Positions 16,724 to 25,778 are shown, numbered from the stretch's first letter. The stretch is DNA of 64,000 nt from Paracoccaceae bacterium (GCA_013214575.1 JABSSD010000134.1:1-64000); one strand, 5' to 3'. Notes: generated by a model not told the origin, from the letters alone. A program made the numbers and translations.

Positions 16724-18040
16724 ATGATTAGCCAAGAGATGAATGATAGCCTCACCCGGGTGGGTCAAGGAAGCGACGCCGGAGAGGTCCTGCGGCGTTA
16801 CTGGCAGCCCGCCGCATTGCTGGACGAACTGCAGCAGGGCCGCCCGGTGGTGCCGGTGAAGCTGCTGGGCGAAGATCTGGTGTTGTTCCGGGACAGTGAA
16901 GGCGAACTGGGGCTGATTGGTCGCCACTGCCCCCATCGCGGCGCTGATATGTGTTTTGGCCGACTTGAAGACAACGGGCTGCGCTGTCCGTTTCATGGCT
17001 GGCATTTTGATCGCAACGGCCAGTGTGTTGAGCAACCGGGAGAACCCGAAGGCAGCCGCATGCACGAGAAGATCAAATCGGTGTCTTATCCGGTGGTTGA
17101 GAAGAACGGTATTATCTGGGCCTATATGGGGCCGGGTGAGCCGCCGGCTTTCCCTAATTTCGACTGTTTCCGCGCCCCCAGCAGCCATGTGTTTGCCTTC
17201 AAGGGCCTGTGGAAATGCAACTGGCTGCAGGCCTTGGAGGTTGGCATCGACCCGGCGCATGCCTCGTTCCTGCACCGGTTCCTGCAAGACGAAGACAGCG
17301 CTGACAGCTACGGCAAGCAGTTTCGCGACACGGCGGCGGATAGCGGCATTCCGATCACCAAGGTGCTGCGCGACTATCCGCGCCCCGATATCAATGTCGA
17401 CGAGACCGACTATGGTCTGCGGTTGACCGCGCTGCGTCACCTGGACAATGGCCAGACCCATGTGCGTGTCACCAACCAGATCTTCCCGCAAGCGATTAGT
17501 ATTCCGATGTCGCGTGAGATGATCATCACCCAGTGGCATGTGCCGATTGATGATGAAAACTGCTATTGGTATTCGATGTTCACCAGCTACACCGACCCGG
17601 TGGACAAAGACCTGATGCGCAAGCAGCGGTTGCAGGAACACAGCCTGCCTGACTATGCGCCGTTGAAAAATGCCGCCAATAATTACGGCTATGATGCGGC
17701 CGAGCAGGCAACCGAGACCTATACCGGCATGGGGCTGGATATCAACGTCCACGACCAGTGGGCGGTGGAGAGTCTGGGGGCAATTCAGGACCGGACGCAG
17801 GAGCATCTTGGCAAGACTGATATCGCCATCATACGCAATCGCCGGATGTTGCGCGCCGCCATAGCGGCGGTCAAAGAGGGCCGCGATCAGGAGCTGCCGA
17901 TGCATAAGGGTCTGGACCTCACCACCCTGTTTGGCCCAGTGTCCAATGATGCAATTGCCAAAGATGGTGACTGGAGCAAGGCGACAGCCGAATCCGATGC
18001 GGCACGTCGTGCGGCTTGCCCCTGGGACGCCGCTGTCTAA
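16724..18040 (+). CDS. Rieske non-haem iron oxygenase, phthalate-dioxygenase type (alpha subunit)
   Basis: A 438-residue ring-hydroxylating-type oxygenase. The Rieske 2Fe-2S cluster ligands are in CPHRGADMC ... CPFHGWHF (about residues 69-92), and the mononuclear iron site is DPAHASFLHRF at about 181-191. The opening (LTRVGQGSDAGEVLRRYWQP) resembles the phthalate 4,5-dioxygenase branch, which includes oxygenases and demethylases with varied substrates. The start is the ATG at 16724 with AGGA six bases before it; upstream frame overlaps the IclR promoter. A GS-like gene follows after 25 bases. No reductase or ferredoxin gene is nearby, so electrons must come from elsewhere. Substrate unknown. 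Confidence 0.88.
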   Translation: MISQEMNDSLTRVGQGSDAGEVLRRYWQPAALLDELQQGRPVVPVKLLGEDLVLFRDSEGELGLIGRHCPHRGADMCFGRLEDNGLRCPFHGWHFDRNGQCVEQPGEPEGSRMHEKIKSVSYPVVEKNGIIWAYMGPGEPPAFPNFDCFRAPSSHVFAFKGLWKCNWLQALEVGIDPAHASFLHRFLQDEDSADSYGKQFRDTAADSGIPITKVLRDYPRPDINVDETDYGLRLTALRHLDNGQTHVRVTNQIFPQAISIPMSREMIITQWHVPIDDENCYWYSMFTSYTDPVDKDLMRKQRLQEHSLPDYAPLKNAANNYGYDAAEQATETYTGMGLDINVHDQWAVESLGAIQDRTQEHLGKTDIAIIRNRRMLRAAIAAVKEGRDQELPMHKGLDLTTLFGPVSNDAIAKDGDWSKATAESDAARRAACPWDAAV

Positions 18041-18065
18041 GCCAACCTAACGCTGGGAGCGCAGT

Positions 18066-19517
18066 ATGCGTGATGATTTTAAGGCTGGGAAACTGGCCCA
18101 GATGGGGCTGTTGTCTGACGATGACAGGGCCAAGGCGGCAGAACTTGTGGCGCAGGTGCGCGCCAAGGGTATCGAAACCGTGCGGGTGCTGTTTGTCGAT
18201 CAGCACGGCATTCTGCGCGGTAAAACCATTGTTGCCAGCGCCTTTGACTCGGTGTTTGGCGCCGGGCTGGCGGTGCCCTCGACCCTGCTGCTGAAAGACA
18301 CCTCGCACCGCACCGCCTTTGATGTGTGGTCCCCCGCCAGTGCCAGCGAAGCCGGGCCGATGCAGGGCGCAGGTGATGTGCTGCTGGTGCCCTGTCCGGA
18401 TACTTTTCGGGTGCTGCCCTGGTCGCCGCATTCGGCCTGGATCTTTTGTGACGTGGTGTTTCGCAATGGCCGCCCGGTGCCGTTCAGCTCGCGGCATGTG
18501 CTGCGCTCTGCGATGGACCAGCTGGCTGATCAGGGCATGGCAGCGGTGATCGGGCTGGAGGTTGAATTTCACATCTTTGAGCGCCTTGACAGTGCCCGGG
18601 ACCATCACCAGTCCGGCATGCCGGGCGCCCCGGTTGAGACCCGCAATCTGGCGCAGGGCTATCAGTTTCTGACCGAGGCCCGCTATGGCGAGTTGGAGGA
18701 GATCCTCGACACTCTGCGGCGGGCGGCGCAGGGGCTGGGGCTGGCGGTGCGCTCGGTTGAGGTGGAAATGGGCCCCAGTCAGGTCGAGTTTACCTTTGAC
18801 CCGGCGGATCCGATGACCCAGGCTGACGCCATGGTGATGTTTCGCAGCATGGTCAAACAGGTCTGCGCGGCGCAGGGGCTGCATGCCAGTTTCATGGCCA
18901 AACCACGGCTGGAAAACACCTGTGCCAATGGCTGGCACATCCATCAGTCGCTGCTAGATCTGACCACTGGCCGCAACCTGTTCATGCCGGACGAGGGCGG
19001 CGGGCTGACGCCGCAGGCCAGTGGCTGGATCGCCGGGTTGCTGAAACACGCCAGCGCCGCCTCGGTGCTGATTGCGCCCAGTGTGAACAGCTACAAGCGC
19101 TATCTGCCGTTCCAGCTGGCGCCAAACCGGATCCAGTGGGGGCAGGACAATCGTGGCGCCATGCTGCGGGCCTTGCTGCAAGAGGGCGATCCTGCCAGCC
19201 GGATCGAGAACCGGGCACCGGATACCTCGGCCAATCCCTATTATGCGCTGGCTGCGCAGCTGATTGCCGGCGCCGAGGGCATTGCCAATGGCCGTGTCGC
19301 CCCCGCCCCAACCCTGTCTCCCTATGAGGGTGACGATCTGCAGCTGCCGCGCTCATTGGGGGATGCGCTGCAGGCCTTTGAGGGCTCCAAGCTGTTCCGC
19401 CAGTCGCTGGGCGATGAGTTTGTCGACTATCTTCTGCATCTCAAGCACTTTGAGTGGAACCGCTACCTGAACACCGTCAGTGAGTGGGAACAGGCGGAGT
19501 ATTTCAATCTGTACTGA
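18066..19517 (+). CDS. Glutamine-synthetase-like gamma-glutamyl ligase
   Basis: A 483-residue member of the glutamine synthetase superfamily. The N-terminal beta-grasp (RVLFVDQHGILRGKT, about 40-54) and the catalytic domain with EVEFH, EVEMGPSQVEF, ANGWHIHQS and RIENRAPDTSANPY are recognisable. The sequence resembles the GlnA3/PuuA-like group that attaches glutamate to amines rather than housekeeping GlnA. It lies 25 bases after the Rieske gene, so the two are probably co-transcribed. In aniline and alkylamine degradation, a GS-like enzyme glutamylates an amine before an oxygenase acts. A similar logic is possible here but not proven. Confidence 0.8.
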   Translation: MRDDFKAGKLAQMGLLSDDDRAKAAELVAQVRAKGIETVRVLFVDQHGILRGKTIVASAFDSVFGAGLAVPSTLLLKDTSHRTAFDVWSPASASEAGPMQGAGDVLLVPCPDTFRVLPWSPHSAWIFCDVVFRNGRPVPFSSRHVLRSAMDQLADQGMAAVIGLEVEFHIFERLDSARDHHQSGMPGAPVETRNLAQGYQFLTEARYGELEEILDTLRRAAQGLGLAVRSVEVEMGPSQVEFTFDPADPMTQADAMVMFRSMVKQVCAAQGLHASFMAKPRLENTCANGWHIHQSLLDLTTGRNLFMPDEGGGLTPQASGWIAGLLKHASAASVLIAPSVNSYKRYLPFQLAPNRIQWGQDNRGAMLRALLQEGDPASRIENRAPDTSANPYYALAAQLIAGAEGIANGRVAPAPTLSPYEGDDLQLPRSLGDALQAFEGSKLFRQSLGDEFVDYLLHLKHFEWNRYLNTVSEWEQAEYFNLY

Positions 19518-19528
19518 GCGCGGATCAG

Positions 19529-19554
19529 CGGGCGCCTGGGCGTCTGGGCGCCCG
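19529..19554 (+). terminator. GC-rich hairpin after the GS-like gene
   Basis: CGGGCGCC and GGCGCCCG form a perfect 8-bp stem with a ten-base loop, twelve bases after the stop. No T-run follows, so it may be a factor-dependent or processing stem rather than a classical terminator. It separates the Rieske/GS pair from gcvH. Confidence 0.5.
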
Positions 19555-19635
19555 GGGGGATTGCGGCTTGATCGGCGGTGGCGCGATTGGTAGCCTGCCG
19601 CAGTGTAAACGCCTTGGGCCAAAGGGAAACCAAAG

Positions 19636-19995
19636 ATGAAATTCACCGAAGAACATGAATGGCTGCTGCCCGAGGGCGATTTGATCATCGTGGGCATCAC
19701 CACGCATGCCGCCGAGCAACTGGGCGACGTTGTGTTTCTCGAATTGCCGGAGGTCGGCATGGAAGTGACCAAGGACGAGGAGGTTGTGGTGATTGAATCG
19801 GTCAAGGCCGCCTCGGATATCCTGTCGCCGCTGGACGGCGAGATTGTTGAGGTCAATGAGAGCCTGGCTGACACACCGGGACTGGTCAACGAGGATGCCC
19901 AGGGCGGCGCCTGGTTCTTCAAGATCAAAGCCTCGGATCTGTCGGTGATGGATGATTATATGGACGAGGCCGCGTATCAGAAGTTTATCGGCTGA
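19636..19995 (+). CDS. gcvH: Glycine cleavage system H protein
   Basis: A 119-residue H protein, the lipoylated shuttle of the glycine cleavage complex. It has the lipoyl-lysine motif ESVKAASDILSP, with the lysine at about residue 58, and the N-terminal FTEEHEWLL. The usual partners gcvT and gcvP are not in the window, so the gene stands alone here. A spare H protein used by other lipoate-dependent enzymes is possible. The ATG follows AAAGG. A terminator follows at 20028-20058. Confidence 0.93.
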   Translation: MKFTEEHEWLLPEGDLIIVGITTHAAEQLGDVVFLELPEVGMEVTKDEEVVVIESVKAASDILSPLDGEIVEVNESLADTPGLVNEDAQGGAWFFKIKASDLSVMDDYMDEAAYQKFIG

Positions 19996-20027
19996 CGTCA
20001 CCAACTGGATCAGGGTTTAAGAATGGA

Positions 20028-20090
20028 GGCGGCCCCAAGTGGGCCCGCCGCTGTTTTTATGGCCGCTTTGCCTAGGCAAAGCGGCGGGCC
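20028..20090 (+). terminator. Terminator after gcvH with an overlapping alternative stem
   Basis: Bases 20028-20049 can form a stem (GGCGGCCC with GGGCCCGCC, one bulge) followed by TTTTT at 20054-20058, a factor-independent terminator. The 3' arm (20042-20052) is also perfectly complementary to 20080-20090. In addition 20062-20085 is a perfect 24-bp palindrome. The foldings are mutually exclusive, as in attenuators. Copy 2 of the recurrent motif follows at 20096-20119. Confidence 0.6.
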
Positions 20091-20095
20091 TCTGG

Positions 20096-20119
20096 CGGGG
20101 ATATTTTAGGCCAGATGAA
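20096..20119 (+). repeat. Recurrent intergenic motif (copy 2)
   Basis: GGATATTTTAGGCCAGATGA occurs directly after the palindrome at 20062-20085, between gcvH and the acyl-CoA dehydrogenase gene. It matches the other copies in this window. Confidence 0.65.
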
Positions 20120-20236
20120 CAGGGGCGCGTTGGGGCTGAATTTTGCTGTTACGTGTCGTCACTCAGCTGGACAAAGGGCGTCGGTCTGAGACATGATTTC
20201 AGGTGAGAAAAAAGCGGCTGTTTGGAGGCAGGTTCA

Positions 20237-21472
20237 ATGGATATGAATTTTGGCATGCGGGAGGAGACCCGCGCCTTGCTGGATCGGGTGAGTGCAATGA
20301 TCCGGGACGAGGTGATGCCGCTGGAAGATGCATATCACGCTGAGATCGGCAAGGGCGATCGCTGGACTTATACCGTGCGCCAGGCCGAGATCCTGGAGGG
20401 GCTGAAGGTCAAGGCCAAGGCCGCCGGCCTGTGGAATTTCTGGCTGACCGACAGTGACCGGGGCATTGGCCTGAGCACCGTGGAATACGCTTATTTTGCC
20501 GAACAGATGGGCAAGACGCCTTTGGGGGCTGAGGTCTTCAACTGCTCGGCTCCGGACACCGGCAATATGGAGGTGTTCGAGCGCTACGGCTCGGAGGGGA
20601 TGAAACAGCAGTGGTTGCAGCCGTTGCTGGCGGGAGAGATCCGCTCGGCCTATCTGATGACCGAGCCGGATGTGGCCAGTTCAGACGCCACCAATATCGC
20701 GATGTCCTGTGTGCGCGATGGTGAGAGCTATGTGCTGAACGGCGAGAAATGGTGGGCCAGTGGTGCCGGTGATCCGCGCTGCAAGGTCTATATTGTCATG
20801 GTGAAGACGGCGGGCGACGAGAAGCCCAAGCACCAGCGCCAGTCGATGATTGTGGTGCCTGCGGACGCCGAGGGCATCGAGGTGCTGCGGCCGATGCAGG
20901 TCTATGGCCATGATGACGCACCGCATGGCCATATGCATCTTCGGTTCACCAATGTCCGGGTGCCGGCCGAGAGTATCCTGCTGGGCGAGGGGCGCGGGTT
21001 TGAGATTGCTCAGGGCCGTTTGGGGCCGGGTCGCATCCATCACTGTATGCGGGCGGTGGGTCAGGCGGAGATTGCCTTGGAGCAAATGTGTCGCCGTGCG
21101 CTGGCGCGCGAGGCCTTTGGCAAGCCATTGGCGCAACTGGGGGCCAATTACGATATCATCGCCGAATGCCGGATGGAGATCGAGATGGCGCGGCTGCTGT
21201 GTCTGAAGGCGGCCTGGTATATGGATCAGGGCGATGCCCGCGCTGCGGCGCCGTGGATCAGCCAGATCAAGGTGGTGGCGCCGCGGATGGCGCTAAAGGT
21301 GATCGACGAGGCGGTGCAGATGTTTGGCGGTCAGGGGATTTCGCAGGACACCCCGCTGGCGCGGGCCTGGACCCATGTGCGGACCCTGCGGCTGGCCGAT
21401 GGTCCGGATGCGGTGCACCGGCGTCAGGTGGCGCGGGTTGAGCTGAAGAAATACACTCAGGAAAAGATCTGA
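20237..21472 (+). CDS. Acyl-CoA dehydrogenase family protein (ACAD10/11-like)
   Basis: A 411-residue flavoprotein of the acyl-CoA dehydrogenase family. Segments such as NCSAPDTGNMEV, MTEPDVASSDATN, GEKWWASGAGDPRC and the C-terminal MFGGQGISQDTPLARAW are close to the ACAD10/11 branch, which acts on 4-hydroxyacyl-CoA and long or branched chains, rather than to short-chain enzymes. Start at the ATG at 20237 with GGAGG eight bases upstream; an in-frame TTG at 20222 would bury that site. It stands alone between gcvH and truA. Substrate not determinable. Confidence 0.87.
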   Translation: MDMNFGMREETRALLDRVSAMIRDEVMPLEDAYHAEIGKGDRWTYTVRQAEILEGLKVKAKAAGLWNFWLTDSDRGIGLSTVEYAYFAEQMGKTPLGAEVFNCSAPDTGNMEVFERYGSEGMKQQWLQPLLAGEIRSAYLMTEPDVASSDATNIAMSCVRDGESYVLNGEKWWASGAGDPRCKVYIVMVKTAGDEKPKHQRQSMIVVPADAEGIEVLRPMQVYGHDDAPHGHMHLRFTNVRVPAESILLGEGRGFEIAQGRLGPGRIHHCMRAVGQAEIALEQMCRRALAREAFGKPLAQLGANYDIIAECRMEIEMARLLCLKAAWYMDQGDARAAAPWISQIKVVAPRMALKVIDEAVQMFGGQGISQDTPLARAWTHVRTLRLADGPDAVHRRQVARVELKKYTQEKI

Positions 21473-21528
21473 CCGGGAGATTGTAGTTGGGGTCAATCGC
21501 GACTGCTGTTGGCTGAACTCACTTAGAA

Positions 21529-21563
21529 AAGGCCCGCTTGGTTCCAAAAACCGGGCGGGCCTT
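21529..21563 (-). terminator. Hairpin between acyl-CoA dehydrogenase and truA
   Basis: AAGGCCCGC and GCGGGCCTT form a perfect 9-bp stem with a 17-base loop. On the minus strand it is followed by TTTTC, so it best serves truA, but it can also stop the convergent dehydrogenase transcript. Confidence 0.7.
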
Positions 21564-21581
21564 GCGGGTGATAAGGGCCGG

Positions 21582-22349
21582 TTAGTCGAACAGCGGTTCG
21601 GGATAGATCACCCGCGCCAGATATAATCCGTGGCCGGGGCAGACCGGGCCACAGGCGGCGCGATCACGGGCTGCCAGCGCCTCGCTGACATCTTGCGGTG
21701 ACCACGACCCGGCGCCCACCCGTTCCAGGGTGCCGACAAAGCTGCGCACCTGATTGTGCAGAAAGCTGCGGGCGCGGACGTGGAAATGGATCTCCGGGCC
21801 TGAGAAGCCATCGACCCGCTCAACCCGCAGCCCGTCCAGGGTTTTGACCGGGCTTTCGGCCTGACAGATCGTCGAGCGGAAGGTGGTAAAGTCGTGTCGG
21901 CCAATCAGCAGATCTGCGGCCGCCTGCATCGCCGAGACATCCAGATCGTTCTTGAGTTGCCAGACCTGACCCCGTTCATGGGTGACAGGGGCGCGGCGGG
22001 TCAGGATGCGAAACAGGTATTGCCGCTCTAGGGCCGAAAACCGGGCGTGCCAGCTGTCATCCACCTGAACACAGGCGGTGATGGCCACCGGTGCGGGTTT
22101 CAGGTGGTAATTCAGCGCCTCGGACAGGCGGAAGGGATCCCAGTCGCGTTTCAGATCACAATGCGCAACCTGACCCAGCGCATGGACTCCGGCATCGGTG
22201 CGGCCGGCCGCGGCGATGGTATGGGGGCCGGGTTCCAGCCTCGCCAAGGCGTGCTCGATCGCGCCCTGCACCGAGGGCTGATCCTTCTGGCGCTGCCATC
22301 CGGCAAACGGCGCTCCCTGATATTCGACTTTTAAAGCATAACGCGGCAT
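21582..22349 (-). CDS. truA: tRNA pseudouridine(38-40) synthase
   Basis: A 255-residue TruA that makes pseudouridine at positions 38-40 of the tRNA anticodon arm. The catalytic aspartate is in [12 protein letters not shown] (about residues 52-63). [12 protein letters not shown] at the start and [12 protein letters not shown] near the C-terminus are family-typical. I chose the ATG at 22349; an in-frame upstream extension lacks homology. Divergent from ycjX. Confidence 0.95.
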   Translation of the reverse strand: MPRYALKVEYQGAPFAGWQRQKDQPSVQGAIEHALARLEPGPHTIAAAGRTDAGVHALGQVAHCDLKRDWDPFRLSEALNYHLKPAPVAITACVQVDDSWHARFSALERQYLFRILTRRAPVTHERGQVWQLKNDLDVSAMQAAADLLIGRHDFTTFRSTICQAESPVKTLDGLRVERVDGFSGPEIHFHVRARSFLHNQVRSFVGTLERVGAGSWSPQDVSEALAARDRAACGPVCPGHGLYLARVIYPEPLFD

Positions 22350-22475
22350 GGCGGCGCAACTAGCGCGACAAGAGGTCTCGCACAAGCCCTGTCTTTGCGG
22401 CAAAGTTCGGGCTGGTAACAGTGCCACCGGCTACCTATATTTTGCGATATAGTGTTGAGGCGGGACGTGATTTTG

Positions 22476-23888
22476 ATGATTTCTTCATTGGCCGACGGAG
22501 TTGCGCGCGGGGTTGAGCGGCTAAGTGACTCTGTATCTGAGCGATTTTTCGAGCCGACAATCCGTCTGGGCGTGACCGGATTGGCGCGGTCGGGCAAGAC
22601 GGTGTTCATCACCGCTCTGGTGGCCAATCTGCTGGATCGGGGCCGGATGGTGCAGCTGGCTGCGGTGCGCGACGGCCGGATTGATGCGGCGTTCCTGCAG
22701 CCGCAGCCGGATGACACCGTGCCACGGTTCGACTACGAGACCCATCTGGCGATGCTGACCGGACCCGAGCCACAGTGGCCCGATAGTACCCGCGCGATTT
22801 CTGAGCTGCGGCTGAGCCTGCGGGTGGCGCCTGTCGGCTTGCTGTCGGGGCTGCAGGGGCCGCGCACGGTGCATATTGATATCGTCGATTACCCCGGCGA
22901 ATGGCTGCTGGATCTGGCGCTGCTGGACAAGAGCTATGACGGCTGGTCGGCCGAGGTGCTGGCGCGGATCAGGAGCCGCAGATGTGCCCGCGAATTCATG
23001 GCCCAGGCGCTTGCGGTCGACGCGACCGCGGCCCACGACGAGACCCTGGCGCAGGATCTGGCCCGGAGATTCTCATCTTATCTGAACGCTGCGCGGCAGG
23101 ATGGATTCTATGATTGCACCCCGGGGCGGTTCCTGCTGCCGGGGGATCTGGCGGGCTCGCCGGTGCTGACCTTTGCGCCGATCCCGTTTCAGGGAAAATC
23201 CCAGCGCGGCTCGCTCCACCGCGAGATGCAGCGCCGGTTTGAGGCCTATAAGCGCCAGGTGGTGATGCCGTTCTTCCGCGATCATTTTTCCCGCATTGAC
23301 CGGCAAGTGGTGTTGGTGGATGCGCTGAGTGCGATCCACTCTGGCCCCCGGGCGCTAGAGGATCTGCGCCATGCGATGGCCGATATTCTGGGCGCATTCC
23401 GCCCCGGTGGCAACGGTTTGCTGTCGCGGCTTCTGCGCGGCAAACGGGTTGAGAAAATTCTGTTTGCGGCCACCAAGGCAGACCATCTGCACCACAGCCA
23501 GCACCCGCAGATGACCGCCATTATTGAGGCTTTGACTCGCGAGGCCCAGGACCGGGCCAGGTTCGCCGGGGCGAAGACCTCGGCGCTTGCTCTGGCAGCG
23601 TTGCGGGCCACCACCGAAGAGAGGCGCCGCCATGATGGCGCCGATCTGGGCTGCGTGCGCGGCACCTTGCTGGACAGTGGCTAACAGGCGGCGTTTTACC
23701 CGGGCGCCTTGCCCGATGATCCGGCGCATCTGCTGGGACCGGCGCGGACCGGGGCGGACAAATGGCTGAATGGGGACTACCGGGCGATGAATTTTGCGCC
23801 GGCCAGGCTGAGCCTGAAGCCAGGCGATGGGCCGCCGCATATCCGGCTGGACCGGGCCGCTGAATTTCTGATCGGAGACCTGTTGTGA
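22476..23888 (+). pseudogene. ycjX: YcjX-family P-loop NTPase interrupted by an in-frame TAA
   Basis: The YcjX family (DUF463) is a P-loop GTPase-like stress protein usually paired with YcjF. The Walker A GLARSGKT is at about residues 34-41. The frame stops at TAA 23682-23684 after 402 codons. The same frame then runs for another 67 codons of typical YcjX sequence (QAAFYPGALPDDPAHLLGPA ... GPPHIRLDRAAEFLIGD) to TGA 23886-23888, giving the family's usual length of about 470. One base change, probably a Lys codon to TAA, explains it; no frameshift is needed. The natural stop overlaps the GTG of the next gene, so a premature stop should also weaken coupling. Alternatives are a sequencing error or stop readthrough. 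ATG at 22476 is preferred over GTG at 22452. Confidence 0.85.
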
Positions 23889-24343
23889 GCGCCATTATCC
23901 GGGCCGCCCGCAGCAGCGATGAGCAGGCCACCGGCGAAATCGTATACCAGTTTCAGCAGGACACGGTCTGGATGCCAAAACTCTATGGGCTGGACCAGGT
24001 GATCGGCTTTTGTCGCACCATGATTGATCGCGGCTGGGTCACTGTGGCCGAGGATCAGGGCCAGGTGGTGGGCTTTCTGGCGCGCGATCAGCAAGAGGTC
24101 TGCTCTCTCTATCTGCTGTCTCATAGGCGCGGCTATGGCTATGGGCGGGCTTTGCTGGCCAATGCCAAGAGCGCCAGCCCACGTCTGGTGTTGCGCACTT
24201 TTGTGGCCAACGAAGCGGCGCGGCGGTTTTACCACCGGCAGGGGTTTATCGAAATCGGCCGCAGCGATGGATCGAGTAACGAGGAATCGCTGCCTGATAT
24301 TTTTCTGCAATGGGCGGCGGGCCCGGAAGGCGACCAAGCATGA
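23885..24343 (+). CDS. GNAT-family N-acetyltransferase
   Basis: A 152-residue GCN5-related acetyltransferase. The acetyl-CoA binding loop is RRGYGYGRALL (about residues 80-90), and NEAARRFYHRQGFIEIGR is the usual C-terminal block. It starts at GTG 23885, inside the natural stop of ycjX (GTGA), and its stop overlaps ycjF (ATGA), so the three genes form a tightly coupled unit. Substrate unknown; the position between ycjX and ycjF suggests either a related role or a Rhodobacterales-specific insertion in the pair. Confidence 0.87.
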   Translation: MSAIIRAARSSDEQATGEIVYQFQQDTVWMPKLYGLDQVIGFCRTMIDRGWVTVAEDQGQVVGFLARDQQEVCSLYLLSHRRGYGYGRALLANAKSASPRLVLRTFVANEAARRFYHRQGFIEIGRSDGSSNEESLPDIFLQWAAGPEGDQA

Positions 24344-25329
24344 GCAATAAACCGGTGCTGTTTGATATCGAGGACACCGAGGCGGCGCCGGATGTGGCGG
24401 CAGCGGATGCGGTGCCTGAGCTGACACAGGCGGCGCCAAGCGCGGCGATGCAACAGGCGGCGCGGCTGGCGGCGCAAAAACCGTCGCGGCTGGCGCGCTG
24501 GTTCTGGAGCCTGGTGCTGGTTCTGATGGGCGCCGTTGTCTCGGTTGCCGCATGGGATTTTGCCAGTGGCTTGATTGCCCGGATGCCGCTGCTGGGCTGG
24601 GCGGTGACTATTGGGTTGGGGGTGGCTTTGGGGCTGGCCTTGCTGATGGGCCTGCGCGAGCTGGCGGCCCTAGCGCGGCTGCGGCGGGTGGACGGGTTGC
24701 GCCGTAGCGCCGAGGCTGTGGGCGATGATCTGACTTCGGCAAATGCCTTTGCCGCGCGGATTGATCGGTTCTATGCCGGGCGTGCCGAACTGTCCTGGGG
24801 CCGGGCGCGGCTGGCCGAGCGGCGGGGCGATTTGCTGGATGCGGATGCGGTGCTGCTGCTGACCGAGGCCGAGCTGTTGCTGCCGCTGGACGGCGAAGCC
24901 CTGCGGGCGGTTGAAGCGGCAGCGCGGCAGGTGGCGACGGTGACCGCGCTGGTGCCGCTGGCGCTGGCGGATGTGGTGACGGCGCTGGTCTCGTCGATGC
25001 GGATGATCCGGCAAGTGGCCGAGATCTATGGTGGCCGGGGCGGTTTCTTTAGCTCTTGGCGGCTGACCCGCGCGGTGCTGTCGCATCTGGTGGTCACCGG
25101 CGCCGTTGCGGTGGGCGATGATTTGCTGGAGCCGGTGTTGGGCGGAACGGTGCTGTCGAAACTGTCGCGGCGGTTTGGCGAGGGGCTGATCAACGGAGCG
25201 CTGAGTGCCCGTGTGGGGATTGCGGCGATGGAGGTCTGCCGTCCGATGCCGTTTGGCAAAGGGCGCAAACCCAAGGTGCGGGCAGTGGTCCAGCGGGCGC
25301 TGACCGGGCTGTTTGGTAAGGCGGATTGA
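24340..25329 (+). CDS. ycjF: YcjF-family (DUF697) membrane protein
   Basis: A 329-residue inner-membrane protein matching TIGR01620/YcjF. An acidic N-terminal region is followed by two adjacent transmembrane segments (about residues 50-70 and 77-100), then a helical DUF697 domain with the family-like RRFGEGLINGALSARVGIAAMEVCRP near the C-terminus. It shares an ATGA overlap with the GNAT gene, with GGAAGG upstream. YcjF normally accompanies YcjX; here the partner is interrupted. Confidence 0.88.
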   Translation: MSNKPVLFDIEDTEAAPDVAAADAVPELTQAAPSAAMQQAARLAAQKPSRLARWFWSLVLVLMGAVVSVAAWDFASGLIARMPLLGWAVTIGLGVALGLALLMGLRELAALARLRRVDGLRRSAEAVGDDLTSANAFAARIDRFYAGRAELSWGRARLAERRGDLLDADAVLLLTEAELLLPLDGEALRAVEAAARQVATVTALVPLALADVVTALVSSMRMIRQVAEIYGGRGGFFSSWRLTRAVLSHLVVTGAVAVGDDLLEPVLGGTVLSKLSRRFGEGLINGALSARVGIAAMEVCRPMPFGKGRKPKVRAVVQRALTGLFGKAD

Positions 25330-25349
25330 CGGGGGCGGCGGCACGGCGC

Positions 25350-25778
25350 CTAAAATAGCTTTGGCGGTTGGTCCTTGGGCTGGCGCATTGATACGATGCC
25401 GGCGCGAAACCCCTCGCCGATACGATCGGCCAGCGCCGCCCAGCTGAGCGCCAGATGGGCGGGCAATTCTGCCTTTAGCACCTGATGAAACAGCGCCAGC
25501 CACAGCGGGAAATGCTCGGCTTTGATATCGGGGCGGGTCAGGTGCTGGCGCATTGGATTGCCGCTATAGCATTTCTCGCGCAGGATCGCGTTGCGCCAGA
25601 AGCGGCTGATCTTGTCCTCATGCGCGGGCCAGTCACCAGCGGCGATATGATCCGAGAAAATAGGCCCTAAAACTGGATGGCAGCGGATCTGCGCATAAAA
25701 CACGCTCACCACCTGCGTGATTTGATCGGCGGTGATGTCAAAGCGTTTCAGCGGATTGTCCGGGGTGGTTTCGGGCAT
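25350..25778 (-). CDS. Group III truncated haemoglobin
   Basis: A 142-residue group III truncated globin. FWRNAILREKCYSGNPM (E/F region) and AEHFPLWLALFHQVL, which carries the probable proximal histidine, are typical. Group III globins bind haem and diatomic gases; roles in oxygen or NO handling are proposed. Start at the ATG at 25778, matching the family; the frame extends upstream to 25907 without similarity. Convergent with ycjF and only 20 bases from it. Confidence 0.85.
   Translation of the reverse strand: MPETTPDNPLKRFDITADQITQVVSVFYAQIRCHPVLGPIFSDHIAAGDWPAHEDKISRFWRNAILREKCYSGNPMRQHLTRPDIKAEHFPLWLALFHQVLKAELPAHLALSWAALADRIGEGFRAGIVSMRQPKDQPPKLF

Noticed and set aside
16571..17905. N-terminal extension of the IclR gene to about 700 residues
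   Set aside because: The extension is antisense to the Rieske gene; the IclR family begins at 16570.
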